From Bdellovibrio bacteriovorus HD100 (GTDB lineage Bacteria > Bdellovibrionota > Bdellovibrionia > Bdellovibrionales > Bdellovibrionaceae): a stretch of 64,000 nucleotides of DNA. The notes below the pieces were generated by a model that did not search any database, was not told the DNA's origin, and saw only the letters and a list, made by a program, of their open reading frames with translations. The position numbers were made by a program, and so were the translations under genes. Below, piece after piece: positions 6,718 to 15,964 of this stretch. Position 1 is the first letter of the stretch; each line of letters begins with the position of its first letter. The DNA lies in contig NC_005363.1 of NCBI RefSeq assembly GCF_000196175.1, forward strand, positions 2,418,001-2,482,000, written 5' to 3'.

Positions 6718-8697
6718 ATGAAAACAGCACTGAAAATGCCATTTTTAGCAGCTCTGGTTCTTTCCATGAGTGCCTGCCAAACATTCACAAAGAAGGAAGC
6801 CGTGAACGCTGAATACATTCCTCGTGAAGTTCTTTTCGGAAATCCGGACATCACCGGCATCAAAATCAGCCCTGACGGAAAATATGTCGCCTATCTTTCC
6901 GCACACAAAGGTGTTTTGAACATCTGGGTGCAGGACTTTGGCAAACCGGAAACCGCAAAACCAGTCACTCACGACACCAAACGTGGCATTTTCCGTTACA
7001 ATTGGACCTACACTCCGGGCACGCTGATTTTCAGTCAGGATGTGGCGGGGGATGAAAACTTTGGCCTTTACACTTTGAACGTGGCGACTGGGGATCTGAA
7101 TGAGATCACCAAACCCGGCAAAGTCACCTCGCAGATTGCCGAAACCAGTCACCTGCGCCCGAACGAAGTGGTCATCATGACCAACGAGCGTGATCCAAGA
7201 TTCTTTGACTACAAAATTTTGAACCTTGCCACGAAGGCCACCACGGATCTGTTCACCAACACCGAAAACTATGCTGGGATCATATTTGACAAAAACTACC
7301 ACCCGATTCTGGCCAGCAAATCCAACAAGGATGGCTCATCCACAATTTTCCTGTGGAACAGCGCCAACAAGAAATTTGTCAAAAAAACGGTCGTTCCTTT
7401 TGAAGACAGCATGACGTCCACCGCAGTGGACGTTTCCCATGACGGCAGCAAAGTTTATCTGCTGGACAGCCGCCAACGTGACAAGGCCGCTTTGGTGGAA
7501 TGGGATCTGAAATCTGACAAAACCAAAGTGGTGGCGTCTGATGACCGCTCCGACATTCAGGGGCTGCAGATGCACCCGCAAACCGGAAAGCTTTTGTGGG
7601 CCTCGTCCTATTATCTGAAGCGCGACATTCAGTTCTTCGACAAGGACTTCCAAAAGCACTTTGAAAGCATCGAAAAGAAACTCGACGCCGAAGTGAATGT
7701 GACCTCCATGAGCCTGGATGGAAATCAGTGGGTGCTGTTCGCGGATTCCACAGACAAACCTGTGGCCTTCTATTTCTATGACGTGAAAACTCAAACCCTG
7801 AGCCAGCCGCTGTATCACACCAAAGCCATGATTCCTTACGGCCACCGCCTGAGCGCGATGGAGGCGGTGGAAATCCCGTCCCGCGATGGTTTCCAGCTGG
7901 TTTCTTATCTGACTCAAGCCCGCAAGCAGGCGGGAAAATCCATGGTTTTACTTGTTCATGGCGGCCCTTGGGGGCGAGATGATTACGGCTACAATCCCTA
8001 CCACCAGTGGCTGGCCGATCGCGGATACAATGTTCTGAGTGTGAACTTCCGCGCCTCTACAGGTTTTGGGAAGAAGTTTCTGAACGCCGGCGACAAACAA
8101 TGGGGCCGAAAAATGCACGACGACCTGATTGATGCAGTCAATTGGGCGGTAAAAAATGGTTACGCTGATCCAAATGAAGTTGTCATCATGGGGGGCTCTT
8201 ACGGCGGTTATGCGGCTTTGGCAGGACTCACTTTCACGCCGGACACTTTTGCAGCGGCCGTCGATATCGTGGGGCCTTCCAATCTGGAAACTTTGCTCAA
8301 CACAGTCCCGCCTTACTGGGAAAGCTTCCGGGCGAATCTTTACAAACGCGTCGGGGATCCAACGACGGCTGCTGGTAAGAAACTTCTGAAAGAGCGCTCG
8401 CCGCTGACCCACGTGAATAAAATCAAAAAGCCTTTGCTGATTCTGCAAGGGGCCAATGATCCGCGTGTGAAAAAAGCTGAAGCCGATCAGATCTACAACG
8501 CCATGGTGGCTAAAAAAATCCCGGTGGAATATGTTCTTTTCCCTGACGAAGGCCACGGTTTTGCAAAAGCCGCCAATAACATGGGGGCCAATGCCCTGAC
8601 CGAAGAGTTCCTGCAGAAGTATCTGAAAGGACGCCTGGAGCCGATTGAGGCTCACGTGAAAGCCTCTTCCGCGCAAGTGATTACCACGCCTCAGTAA
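6718..8697 (+). CDS. S9-family prolyl oligopeptidase-like lipoprotein
   Basis: 659 residues. It begins with a lipoprotein signal (LVLSMSAC, Cys about residue 20). A WD40-like propeller occupies about residues 35-400 and the alpha/beta hydrolase catalytic domain the C-terminal 250 residues. The catalytic serine is in GGSYGGYAAL; the Asp is likely in GANDPRVKKAEA and the His in DEGHGF. The oxyanion region is VHGGPWGRDDYG. The family includes acylaminoacyl peptidases and dipeptidyl peptidases. Membrane anchoring suggests that it degrades peptides in the periplasm or at the outer membrane, plausibly prey-derived; that role is inferred. Confidence 0.9.
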   Translation: MKTALKMPFLAALVLSMSACQTFTKKEAVNAEYIPREVLFGNPDITGIKISPDGKYVAYLSAHKGVLNIWVQDFGKPETAKPVTHDTKRGIFRYNWTYTPGTLIFSQDVAGDENFGLYTLNVATGDLNEITKPGKVTSQIAETSHLRPNEVVIMTNERDPRFFDYKILNLATKATTDLFTNTENYAGIIFDKNYHPILASKSNKDGSSTIFLWNSANKKFVKKTVVPFEDSMTSTAVDVSHDGSKVYLLDSRQRDKAALVEWDLKSDKTKVVASDDRSDIQGLQMHPQTGKLLWASSYYLKRDIQFFDKDFQKHFESIEKKLDAEVNVTSMSLDGNQWVLFADSTDKPVAFYFYDVKTQTLSQPLYHTKAMIPYGHRLSAMEAVEIPSRDGFQLVSYLTQARKQAGKSMVLLVHGGPWGRDDYGYNPYHQWLADRGYNVLSVNFRASTGFGKKFLNAGDKQWGRKMHDDLIDAVNWAVKNGYADPNEVVIMGGSYGGYAALAGLTFTPDTFAAAVDIVGPSNLETLLNTVPPYWESFRANLYKRVGDPTTAAGKKLLKERSPLTHVNKIKKPLLILQGANDPRVKKAEADQIYNAMVAKKIPVEYVLFPDEGHGFAKAANNMGANALTEEFLQKYLKGRLEPIEAHVKASSAQVITTPQ

Positions 8698-8710
8698 AAC
8701 ATGAATAAAT

Positions 8711-8743
8711 AAAAAGCCCCGGGAAACCGGGGCTTTTTATTTT
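8711..8743. terminator. Intrinsic terminator, bidirectional
   Basis: AAAAAGCCCCGG-gaaa-CCGGGGCTTTTT (8711-8738), with an A-run on one side and a T-run on the other, between convergent genes. Confidence 0.92.
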
Positions 8744-9099
8744 TAAAGTTCGCAAAGTTCGATGGAATGTCCGTCAGGATCCAGCACAATGGCCTTTTTG
8801 CCATCGGGCATGTCCGTAGGGTCTAAAATGCACATGGCACCTGGTATTTTAACGAGCTCCTGCACGGTTTTTTCCAGATCCGTGATCTGAAAACCCAGCT
8901 GCAGGCTTGGAATCTGAGATCTCTGCGGATTTTGAATGCTGTATAAAGAGAATTCGACGCCATTGTGAACGGCGCGATGGACTTCACTCCCCTTATCAAC
9001 CTTTGACGCTGTAAACTGAAAGCCGATAATTCGATAAAAACCCAGCATGCCCTGTAGATGCGAGGTGTTTATTGTGATAGAAGTGATTAACAAACTCAT
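8743..9099 (-). CDS. VOC/glyoxalase-superfamily protein
   Basis: 118 residues, the size of a single glyoxalase/bleomycin-resistance fold with two beta-alpha-beta3 modules. The N-terminal module is ITSITINTSHLQGMLGFYRIIGF. The C-terminal module ends in the family signature VLDPDGHSIELCEL, which supplies the metal-binding Glu. The start is only 26 bp from the divergent pepN start. The substrate is unknown; members include lyases, isomerases and antibiotic-binding proteins. Confidence 0.8.
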   Translation of the reverse strand: MSLLITSITINTSHLQGMLGFYRIIGFQFTASKVDKGSEVHRAVHNGVEFSLYSIQNPQRSQIPSLQLGFQITDLEKTVQELVKIPGAMCILDPTDMPDGKKAIVLDPDGHSIELCEL

Positions 9100-9125
9100 C
9101 CGTCTATTATCTGAAGCGAGGCCGT

Positions 9126-11747
9126 ATGAAACAAGAAAAAATTTATCTTAAAGACTATAAATCCCCTGCCTTCACGGTGGACTCCGTAAACCTCGACTTC
9201 AATCTGAACGAAGACTTTTGTCGAGTCGTGGCCAAAAGCCAGGTCCGTCGCGTTCATCCAGGTGAAATGCGCCTGAATGGCGAGGAATTGAAACTGATTT
9301 CCATTAAAATCAACGGCCAGCAGCTCAATGCCGACCAGTACCAGATCACCGAGGAAGAACTGATTGTTCCGTCAGTTCCCGACAGCTTCACCCTGGAAAT
9401 CGAAACTGAGCTGCAACCGCAGAACAACACGTCCCTGGAAGGACTTTACAAATCCAACGGCATTTTCTGCACCCAGTGCGAGGCTCAAGGCTTCAGAAAG
9501 ATCACTTACTTCTTCGATCGTCCGGATGTGATGACGTCTTATTCTGTGACCATCGAGGCTGACAAAGCCAAGTACCCGGTACTGCTTTCCAACGGTGATC
9601 GCATCAAAATTGAAGACCTGGGTAACGGCCGTCACAAGGCCTTCTGGCAGGATCCGCACAAGAAACCTTGTTACCTGTTTGCACTCGTGGCCGGTGATCT
9701 GGGCGTGATCCGCGACACTTTCACCACCATGAACGGTCGCAAAGTGAATCTGGAAGTCTATGCAGCTCACGGCAAACAAGAACGCTGCTGGCATGCAATG
9801 GACTCTTTGAAAAAATCGATGAAGTGGGACGAAGAGGTCTTTGGTCTGGAATACGACCTGAACGACTACATGATCGTGGCGATTGATGACTTCAACGCTG
9901 GTGCCATGGAAAACAAGGGTCTGAACATCTTCAATTCCCGCCTGGTGCTGGCTGATTCCAACTCCGCAACGGATGTGGACTTCCACAGCATTGAATCCGT
10001 TGTGGCTCATGAATACTTCCACAATTACACCGGCAACCGCGTGACTTTGCGCGACTGGTTTCAGTTGTCCTTGAAAGAGGGTCTGACGGTCTTCCGTGAC
10101 CAGGAATTCTCTGCCGACATGACTGATCGCGGGGTTCAGCGTATCGAAGACGTTGATGCTTTGCGCGCGGGTCAGTTCGCTGAAGACGCAGGTCCCAACG
10201 CCCACCCTGTCCGCCCGGAGTCCTGCATGGCGGTGGACAACTTCTTCACCATGACGATCTATGAAAAAGGGTCTGAAGTGATCCGCATGATGCAAACCAT
10301 TGTGGGCCGCAAGGGCTTCCGCAAAGGCATGGATGAATACTTCAAACGTCATGACGGCCAGGCCGTCACGACCGAAGATTTCGCAGCGGCGATCTCCAAC
10401 CCGAACAACAAGGACTTCACGCAATTCCGTCGCTGGTACAACCAGTCCGGAACTCCGGTGGTTTCCGTTCAGGAAAACTTCGATGCTGCCAAGGGTGAAT
10501 TCCATGTGACTTTGGAACAAAGCTGCCCGCCGACACCGGGCCAGCCGACAAAAGAACCGTTCCACATCCCATTGATGATGGGCCTATTGGACAAATCCGG
10601 CAAAGAGTTGTCACTCAGTTGCGACAAAATCACCGTGAACACCGACGGCAAAAACCTGATGGAGCTGAAAGAACAGAAAGAGACTTTCGTGTTCAAAGGC
10701 CTGAAAGAGCGTCCGGTTCTTTCTGTCTTGCGCGAATTCTCTGCACCCGTAAATCTGCGCTGGGAAGCCTCTGAAAATGATCTGTACTTCCTGATGCAAA
10801 ACGACACGGATTCTTTCAACCGCCGTGAAATGGCTCAAAAACTGGGTCTGCGTCTGTTCAAAAAGATGATCCAGCAGGCACGCGCAAAAGAAACCCTGAA
10901 AGTGGACGACCGCTTTATCACGACCATGACCGCGATCCTGGCCGATGAGTCCATGGATCCTGCCTTCAAAGCCAAGATGCTGCAACTGCCAAGCTATGCT
11001 GTTCTGGCGCAGGAAGAAGCGGTGCTGGATGCCGAAGCCTTCTATCAGGCGCGCACGACTTTGCGCAAAGCCATCGCGGCTGCGAACCGCGCTCAGTTGT
11101 TGAACATTTACCGCAAGTATCACGGGGTTGAACCAAAAAGCCGCGAACCAAAAGTTTTTGGCCACCGCGCTTTGAAAAACCAAGCCCTGGCTTACCTGGC
11201 AGACCTGCATGATCCAGAGATCATGGAGATCGTGAACAAACAATACTGGGATGCTCAGAACATGACAGACCGTATGACAGCGATGTCTATTCTGGCGGAC
11301 TCTGATTCTGCTCACCGGGAAAAGGCGCTGCAGAACTTCTATGAAGAGTGGAAAAATGATTCCGTCGTGATCAACAAATGGTTCACAGCGCAAGCCACCA
11401 CCACCTCGCGCAAACAGGTGCTGGAGGATGTCAAAGCTTTGACAAAACACCCGGCGTTCAACATCACGAACCCGAACAATGTTTATTCATTGCTGCGTGC
11501 GTTCGGCGCAAACCTTGTTCGCTTCAACGACCCGAACACCAACGCTTACGAGTTCTATGCTGACAAGATCCTCGAGATCGATCCAAAGAACCCGCAAGTC
11601 GCTGCCCGTTTGTGTGCGGCCTTCAACTTCGTTTCCAAGCTGGAACCAGCCATGAAGGAAAAGGCCCTGACTCAAATCAAACGCATGGTTGCGGTGGAGT
11701 CTTTGTCCAAGAACTCTCGCGAACTTTTGCAATCGGCTTTGACTTAG
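9126..11747 (+). CDS. pepN: Aminopeptidase N (M1 family)
   Basis: 873 residues, very close to E. coli PepN (870). The M1 exopeptidase motif GAMEN appears in NAGAMENKGLN. The zinc site VVAHEYFHN is followed by the third ligand Glu in SLKEGLTVFRDQ. The C-terminal helical domain is complete. It removes N-terminal amino acids from peptides in the cytoplasm and would help to use prey-derived peptides. The SD is GCGAGG. No intrinsic terminator lies directly after it; a structured GC-rich spacer follows. Confidence 0.96.
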   Translation: MKQEKIYLKDYKSPAFTVDSVNLDFNLNEDFCRVVAKSQVRRVHPGEMRLNGEELKLISIKINGQQLNADQYQITEEELIVPSVPDSFTLEIETELQPQNNTSLEGLYKSNGIFCTQCEAQGFRKITYFFDRPDVMTSYSVTIEADKAKYPVLLSNGDRIKIEDLGNGRHKAFWQDPHKKPCYLFALVAGDLGVIRDTFTTMNGRKVNLEVYAAHGKQERCWHAMDSLKKSMKWDEEVFGLEYDLNDYMIVAIDDFNAGAMENKGLNIFNSRLVLADSNSATDVDFHSIESVVAHEYFHNYTGNRVTLRDWFQLSLKEGLTVFRDQEFSADMTDRGVQRIEDVDALRAGQFAEDAGPNAHPVRPESCMAVDNFFTMTIYEKGSEVIRMMQTIVGRKGFRKGMDEYFKRHDGQAVTTEDFAAAISNPNNKDFTQFRRWYNQSGTPVVSVQENFDAAKGEFHVTLEQSCPPTPGQPTKEPFHIPLMMGLLDKSGKELSLSCDKITVNTDGKNLMELKEQKETFVFKGLKERPVLSVLREFSAPVNLRWEASENDLYFLMQNDTDSFNRREMAQKLGLRLFKKMIQQARAKETLKVDDRFITTMTAILADESMDPAFKAKMLQLPSYAVLAQEEAVLDAEAFYQARTTLRKAIAAANRAQLLNIYRKYHGVEPKSREPKVFGHRALKNQALAYLADLHDPEIMEIVNKQYWDAQNMTDRMTAMSILADSDSAHREKALQNFYEEWKNDSVVINKWFTAQATTTSRKQVLEDVKALTKHPAFNITNPNNVYSLLRAFGANLVRFNDPNTNAYEFYADKILEIDPKNPQVAARLCAAFNFVSKLEPAMKEKALTQIKRMVAVESLSKNSRELLQSALT

Positions 11748-11950
11748 TTGGTTGCCTAGGACGGCGGGCTCGGAATCGATCCGGGAGTCCGCCGCTTCAG
11801 AGGGCACGCGTCCGTGCTCAGTCGGTGCCGGGGCTTTGCCCCGGTTCGCGCATCCATGCGCCACCGAAGGCCCTCTTGCGGGCGGTCTCCCGGCTCGCTT
11901 CCGTTCCCTCTGCCCTCTTCAATCAACTAATCCAATGCGACCTTAAAATG
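11748..11950. other. GC-rich structured spacer without a convincing gene
   Basis: About 200 bp of GC-rich sequence between pepN and the folE-side terminator. It holds a strong stem, GGCGGGCTC/GAGTCCGCC (11763-11793, one G-U pair), and a second one, CCGGGGC-ttt-GCCCCGG (11829-11845). Open frames cross it in several frames but none has an SD or a protein-like composition. It could encode a structured RNA or be an intergenic repeat. Confidence 0.5.
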
Positions 11951-11955
11951 CGCAT

Positions 11956-11990
11956 AAAAAAAGGGAGTCGAAAGACTCCCTTTTGCTTTT
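11956..11990. terminator. Intrinsic terminator
   Basis: GGGAGTC-gaaa-GACTCCC (11963-11980) with A-run and T-run flanks. It lies between pepN (+) and folE (-) and can act in both directions. A near copy of this stem terminates mgtE at 36608. Confidence 0.88.
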
Positions 11991-12025
11991 GCATTTTTTT
12001 TGCCGCGCTATTGCCAGAAAAAAGA

Positions 12026-12039
12026 ACCAGGCACCTTTT
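12026..12039. repeat. Short repeat ACCAGGCACCTTTT, copy 1
   Basis: A 14-nt sequence that overlaps the folE stop codon. It is repeated exactly at 63977-63990, the only other copy that I found in the window. CAGGCACC is half of the palindrome GGTGCCTGGCACC seen in some REP-type repeats. Confidence 0.45.
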
Positions 12040-12760
12040 AGTACTTCGTTCGGCAGTGTTCTAGGAACTCTTCGCGGGTTTCCATTCTGGATTTGAAGTG
12101 GCCTCTTAGGTCGCTTGTGCTGGTTGTGCTGGAAGTGTCTTCGATGCCTCTCATCATTACGCAGTAGTGTTTTGCGTTGATGTGGACTGCGATGTGTTCG
12201 GTGTCCAAGATGTATTGAAGGCAGTCGGCGATTTGTTTTGTCAAACGCTCCTGCACCTGAGGACGGCGGGAGAAGTACTGCACGATACGGTTGATCTTGG
12301 AAAGACCGATTACTTTTTTATTGGGGATGTACGCCACAGTTGCGAAGCCGTCGATGGGCAGGAAGTGGTGTTCGCAGAAAGACAGGCAGCCGATACTTTG
12401 CACTACAATCATTTGATCGTAGTTCATCTTATTGTCGATCACAGTCATTTTCGGGAACTTCTTGGGATCCAATCCTCCGAAAACTTCGTTCACGTACATT
12501 TTGGCAACACGCTTCGGTGTTTCGCGCAAAGAATCGTCTTTCAGATCCAAGCCCAGAGTGTTCATGATGTCAGTGAACTTTTCGGTGATACGTTCGATCT
12601 TTTCTTCGTTGGTCAGACCGTTGTGGATCATCGGTGTTGGGCGAACGTTTTCCAGAATCTGCTTTACGGACGCTGACACGTCCGCAGCATGGGATTCCGG
12701 CTTTGCTTTTACACTTTTAGTGCTGGTTTTCTGGGGGGTCTTCTTTGTTGTTTTTGCCAT
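12038..12760 (-). CDS. folE: GTP cyclohydrolase I
   Basis: 240 residues from the ATG at 12760; the ATG two codons upstream abuts the SD (AGGGA), so the inner ATG has better spacing. The catalytic domain carries the zinc ligands in FCEHHFLP and HYCVMMRG, plus GLSKINRIVQYFSRRPQVQERLT. It converts GTP to dihydroneopterin triphosphate, the first step of folate/pterin synthesis, in the cytoplasm. About 50 residues at the N-terminus are a Lys/Thr/Ala-rich low-complexity tail not found in most short FolE proteins. Confidence 0.95.
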   Translation of the reverse strand: MAKTTKKTPQKTSTKSVKAKPESHAADVSASVKQILENVRPTPMIHNGLTNEEKIERITEKFTDIMNTLGLDLKDDSLRETPKRVAKMYVNEVFGGLDPKKFPKMTVIDNKMNYDQMIVVQSIGCLSFCEHHFLPIDGFATVAYIPNKKVIGLSKINRIVQYFSRRPQVQERLTKQIADCLQYILDTEHIAVHINAKHYCVMMRGIEDTSSTTSTSDLRGHFKSRMETREEFLEHCRTKY

Positions 12761-12831
12761 CGTCATTCCCTGCTCGAAAAGCCCACTTATGCCCTAAAAT
12801 CGGCAGGTTCGCAAAGCTCAAAGGCTGTTAA

Positions 12832-13509
12832 TTAAGTTTTTTGTAGATTTTGGCTGCCCAGCCATTGGCGCAGCAGGTCTTTCTCTGACGACGACAGGCC
12901 GTCAAAGTGGATTCTGAGGACTTTGTCCTTCACATCGATGACCTTGGCTTTGCACTGAATATCGTTGATCTCTGACAGCACCAGCGTCAGCAATTGGTCT
13001 TTTTTGAAAGACTCCACGCCTTCCGGAACAGAAATGCGAGCTCCTGTATAGGACAGATCGACGGTTTCGCCACTTACTTTGCCATTCAAAACAACAGGTG
13101 TGACCACAACAAAGCGATCTCCTGTCGGCGCAAACCAATTCTGACGGCGATCCAGGTATGGATAACGGAAGAATGAAAACACTGTGCCCACGATAAAGAG
13201 CACCAACAGACAATCCAGCACCCTTGCTGTGCTGATCGCCGGGTCCACCACGCCAAAGCCCTTAAACAGGCTGACCAGCGTGCTGACCACAAAGATCCCG
13301 CATAGGATCATCCCCACAACCCAGGACAGCTTGTGGCGGATCATCAGCGTCAATCCGGCGCCAAAGACCGACACCCAACCCACCCAATTCAGAACCGCAA
13401 CTCCGGTTCTTTGCATCATGATAAGGTCAAGCACAGGCGTGAACATAAGCACAGCAGCAGCCATTTCCACTGCACGAGGACGCTCTAAAGCTGGTGATTT
13501 TGTTTCCAT
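12832..13509 (-). CDS. Membrane-anchored PilZ-domain protein
   Basis: 225 residues. The N-terminal half has about four hydrophobic segments (residues 14-35, 38-55, 60-83, 98-115). The C-terminal half is a PilZ-like beta domain with VDLSYTGARISV, matching the D/NxSxxG c-di-GMP-binding signature. No clear RxxxR partner motif precedes it, so nucleotide binding is uncertain. It may couple c-di-GMP to an envelope or motility function. The gene is divergent from the haem barrel gene at 13589 and lies 71 bp upstream of folE on the same strand. Confidence 0.75.
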   Translation of the reverse strand: METKSPALERPRAVEMAAAVLMFTPVLDLIMMQRTGVAVLNWVGWVSVFGAGLTLMIRHKLSWVVGMILCGIFVVSTLVSLFKGFGVVDPAISTARVLDCLLVLFIVGTVFSFFRYPYLDRRQNWFAPTGDRFVVVTPVVLNGKVSGETVDLSYTGARISVPEGVESFKKDQLLTLVLSEINDIQCKAKVIDVKDKVLRIHFDGLSSSEKDLLRQWLGSQNLQKT

Positions 13510-13580
13510 AGGAAACTTATCGGCCAGAGCTGAGTCAGGGTATAGATTTTTATTGATTATCTCGCTTCAATCCTTAGAAT

Positions 13581-13595
13581 TTCTCATTGTGAGAC
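13581..13595. promoter_or_regulatory. Dyad TTCTCA-TTG-TGAGAC
   Basis: One-mismatch member of the GTCTCA-N3-TGAGAC family. It overlaps the proposed GTG start of the 13589 gene, in the divergent gap beside the PilZ gene. Confidence 0.45.
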
Positions 13596-14752
13596 ATATA
13601 AATTTTCAGCACGTCATTTTCATCCTTGCGTCCCTTATTTTGACCAGCCGGGCTCAGGCCTATCCTGATTTTATCGGGTACAGCTACTCTTCCTGCGTTA
13701 CCTGCCACTACAACGGTCTGGGGGGCGGCGCCCTGAATGATTACGGTCGTGCGTTGTTTGCCACCGAAATCACCTCCCGCCAGGTCTTCCCTAAATCCAT
13801 GGAAGAAGAGGAAATCGCCGAGATGTCCGGTTTCCTGGGTAAAAAGAAGCTGCCTTGGTGGGTGCGCCCCGGTTTGAAGTATCGCGGTCTGTGGTTGCAG
13901 ATGGAGCCGGGGGCCACCGCCTCCACCGAGCGCTACATCAACATGCAAAATGATGTGAATCTGAATTTCTTCTTCGACAAGAAACAGAACTATGCCCTGA
14001 TTACCACGGTTTCCTACACCGGCATTGAACCCTACTATGGCAAAACCAACACCTGGTTCATGCGCGAATACTATCTGCGCTGGAAACAAAGCAACAACTT
14101 CTGGCTGTATGTGGGTCAGATGGATAAAGCTTACGGGATCCGCAACGTCGATCACTCGGCCGTCAGCCGTAAAGCCATCACCCTGGGGCAGTTTGACCAG
14201 TCGCAAGGTGTGATCGGCCACTTCACTTATCCGGATTGGGATGTGGCCGTGAATGCCTTCGTCGGCAATGCCGCCCAGGAAGACCCGCAAAAGCAAAAAG
14301 GCTTCTCTGTGGCGGGTGAATACCAGGTCTATGAAAAGTTCAAAGTCGGTGCATCCGTGCTGACGTCCCAAAGTGATTTGCAACAGTGGAATCTGGCAGC
14401 CCTGACCACGCGTATGGGTCTATCAAAGGGTTCTGCGATCATGGGTGAATTCGGTCTGCGCCAAAAAAAGGATAAAATTGCAGACTCTGAAGCGGAGCTG
14501 GGCACCTACGCCATCGTGCAAACGATGGTAGAGATCAATCGCGGCTACAACTTCCTTTCGATTCTTGAGCACACCAAAGGTGATATCAACAAATCCTCGG
14601 CCGAGGCGATGAAATGGAGTCTGGGGGCAATGATGTTCCCGCTTCCCCGCACCGAGTTCCGTGCCATGGCCACCAATGGCAAAACTTATTCTGACACCGG
14701 TGGCGCGGATGATGCCTGGGCTCTGCAAGGGCAGATCCATATTTCCTACTAA
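13589..14752 (+). CDS. Outer-membrane beta-barrel with an N-terminal c-type haem motif
   Basis: 387 residues from a GTG at 13589, chosen because it gives a clean signal peptide (RHINFQHVIFILASLILTSRAQA). No strong SD is visible and the start overlaps a dyad, so the exact start is uncertain; TTG at 13553 is an alternative. After cleavage comes YPDFIGYSYSSCVTCHYNG, with one CxxCH haem motif. A long chain of alternating polar and aromatic strands follows and ends in IHISY, typical of a porin-type barrel. It may place a haem at the periplasmic mouth of a barrel. It is followed 9 bp later by a second barrel gene, probably in the same operon. Confidence 0.65.
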   Translation: MRHINFQHVIFILASLILTSRAQAYPDFIGYSYSSCVTCHYNGLGGGALNDYGRALFATEITSRQVFPKSMEEEEIAEMSGFLGKKKLPWWVRPGLKYRGLWLQMEPGATASTERYINMQNDVNLNFFFDKKQNYALITTVSYTGIEPYYGKTNTWFMREYYLRWKQSNNFWLYVGQMDKAYGIRNVDHSAVSRKAITLGQFDQSQGVIGHFTYPDWDVAVNAFVGNAAQEDPQKQKGFSVAGEYQVYEKFKVGASVLTSQSDLQQWNLAALTTRMGLSKGSAIMGEFGLRQKKDKIADSEAELGTYAIVQTMVEINRGYNFLSILEHTKGDINKSSAEAMKWSLGAMMFPLPRTEFRAMATNGKTYSDTGGADDAWALQGQIHISY

Positions 14753-14761
14753 GGGACACAT

Positions 14762-15394
14762 ATGAAAAAATGGATGTTCGTTTTAATTGCCACTCTTCTG
14801 ACCCAGAATGTTCTGGCGCAGGAGGAAGCCGAGACTGAAGAAGCTCCGGCCGCCGAAGCGGCGCCGGTTGCCACCGCAAAAAAACCGGCGGTGCGCGCGC
14901 GCGAAAACTGGGGCTTTAGCCTTTCCACACTGCAGTGGGACGAAACCCTGCGTGTTCAAGACGGCATCACCAGCACAAAAGTGCCGGCCAACTACAATGC
15001 CATCACGGTCACCATCATGAAAGAAATCACCTACTATCGCTGGGGCTGGAGTGCCGGGGCCTTTATCGGTGCCGGTCGCGCCAACGGCGGATCCGATGCA
15101 GATCCTTACTTGAGCGACAAAGTGGCCTTCACCACTTACGGGATTTCCCCGCGCGTGTTTTACCGCCTGTCCGGCCGAATCAACGCCGGAGTGACAGGAA
15201 TGCTGTTTTATAAAAATATCGACTGGCCGAAAGAAACCAGCACACAAACCATTGATTCGGGCCGCAGCCTGAATGTCACAGGCATTGCCGACTTGAATAT
15301 TCGCCTGTTTCAGAAGTGGGATTTCTATACCGGGATTGGTCCTCTGACTGAAGGATCCACCCTTTGGAAAATCGGTGTGAACTACCGATTCTAA
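14762..15394 (+). CDS. Outer-membrane beta-barrel protein
   Basis: 210 residues with a signal peptide (MKKWMFVLIATLLTQNVLAQ), an Ala/Glu/Pro-rich linker (about 21-45), then beta-strand-rich sequence ending in GVNYRF. The terminal Phe is the usual BAM-recognition signature. It is 9 bp downstream of the haem barrel gene and probably co-transcribed. The function is unknown. Confidence 0.75.
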   Translation: MKKWMFVLIATLLTQNVLAQEEAETEEAPAAEAAPVATAKKPAVRARENWGFSLSTLQWDETLRVQDGITSTKVPANYNAITVTIMKEITYYRWGWSAGAFIGAGRANGGSDADPYLSDKVAFTTYGISPRVFYRLSGRINAGVTGMLFYKNIDWPKETSTQTIDSGRSLNVTGIADLNIRLFQKWDFYTGIGPLTEGSTLWKIGVNYRF

Positions 15395-15400
15395 AAAGAC

Positions 15401-15429
15401 AAAGGCCCCTTTTCTGGGGCCTTTTTTTT
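15401..15429. terminator. Intrinsic terminator, bidirectional
   Basis: AAAGGCCCC-N6-GGGGCCTTT (15401-15424) followed by Ts, between convergent genes. Confidence 0.9.
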
Positions 15430-15432
15430 GAT

Positions 15433-15912
15433 TTACTTCACCGGAACAGTCACTGCCAAAGTGACTTCGTCTTCAACACCAACACCCATATAGTTGATGT
15501 CTTCGATACCAAAGTCGCTCAGCTTCAGCTTGAATTTTGCCTTCAAAGTCTTGCCTTCAACCTTGTAAACGCCGGAAATATCTTTCTCAACGCCACGAAT
15601 TTTGATTTTACCCGTGCCCTTGCCGCCTTTACCCTTGGCAGAAAGTAAAACCGCCTCTGGGAACTTTTCGGTCTCCAGGTGCTTTTGCGTGTGCTTGTCA
15701 CGCAGCTCAACGCCGGTTTTCAAAGATTTCAGATTCACGACAATGTTTTCCGCAGAAACTTCGTCACCGTTCACCACGGCCTGACCTTTGACGTCAGAAG
15801 TTTTACCTTTGAAGTCCCCCATCGGATTCAAAACCACATCCATTACCACACTTTGCGCCATCGCTGCTGTGGAAACACCCATTGTGACAATCAATGCTGC
15901 AACAAATTTCAT
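15433..15912 (-). CDS. YceI-family periplasmic protein
   Basis: 159 residues: a signal peptide (MKFVAALIVTMGVSTAAMA), then a beta-barrel lipocalin-like YceI domain. Typical features are FKGKTSDVKGQAVV, the LRDKHTQKHLETEKFPEAVLLS segment and the closing DEVTLAVTVPVK. YceI proteins bind polyisoprenoid-type lipids, and some are induced by stress. The ligand is not determinable here. It has its own short gap on both sides and appears to be a single-gene unit. Confidence 0.85.
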   Translation of the reverse strand: MKFVAALIVTMGVSTAAMAQSVVMDVVLNPMGDFKGKTSDVKGQAVVNGDEVSAENIVVNLKSLKTGVELRDKHTQKHLETEKFPEAVLLSAKGKGGKGTGKIKIRGVEKDISGVYKVEGKTLKAKFKLKLSDFGIEDINYMGVGVEDEVTLAVTVPVK

Positions 15913-15964
15913 TTACCCTACCCCTTTTAACTTTTGGTGATTGTTTAATATACAAACTATTTAC

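Noticed and set aside
11612-12064. Overlapping plus-strand open frames across the GC-rich spacer after pepN
   Set aside because: They begin inside pepN or lack an SD, contain no recognisable domain and arise from GC-rich sequence free of stops.
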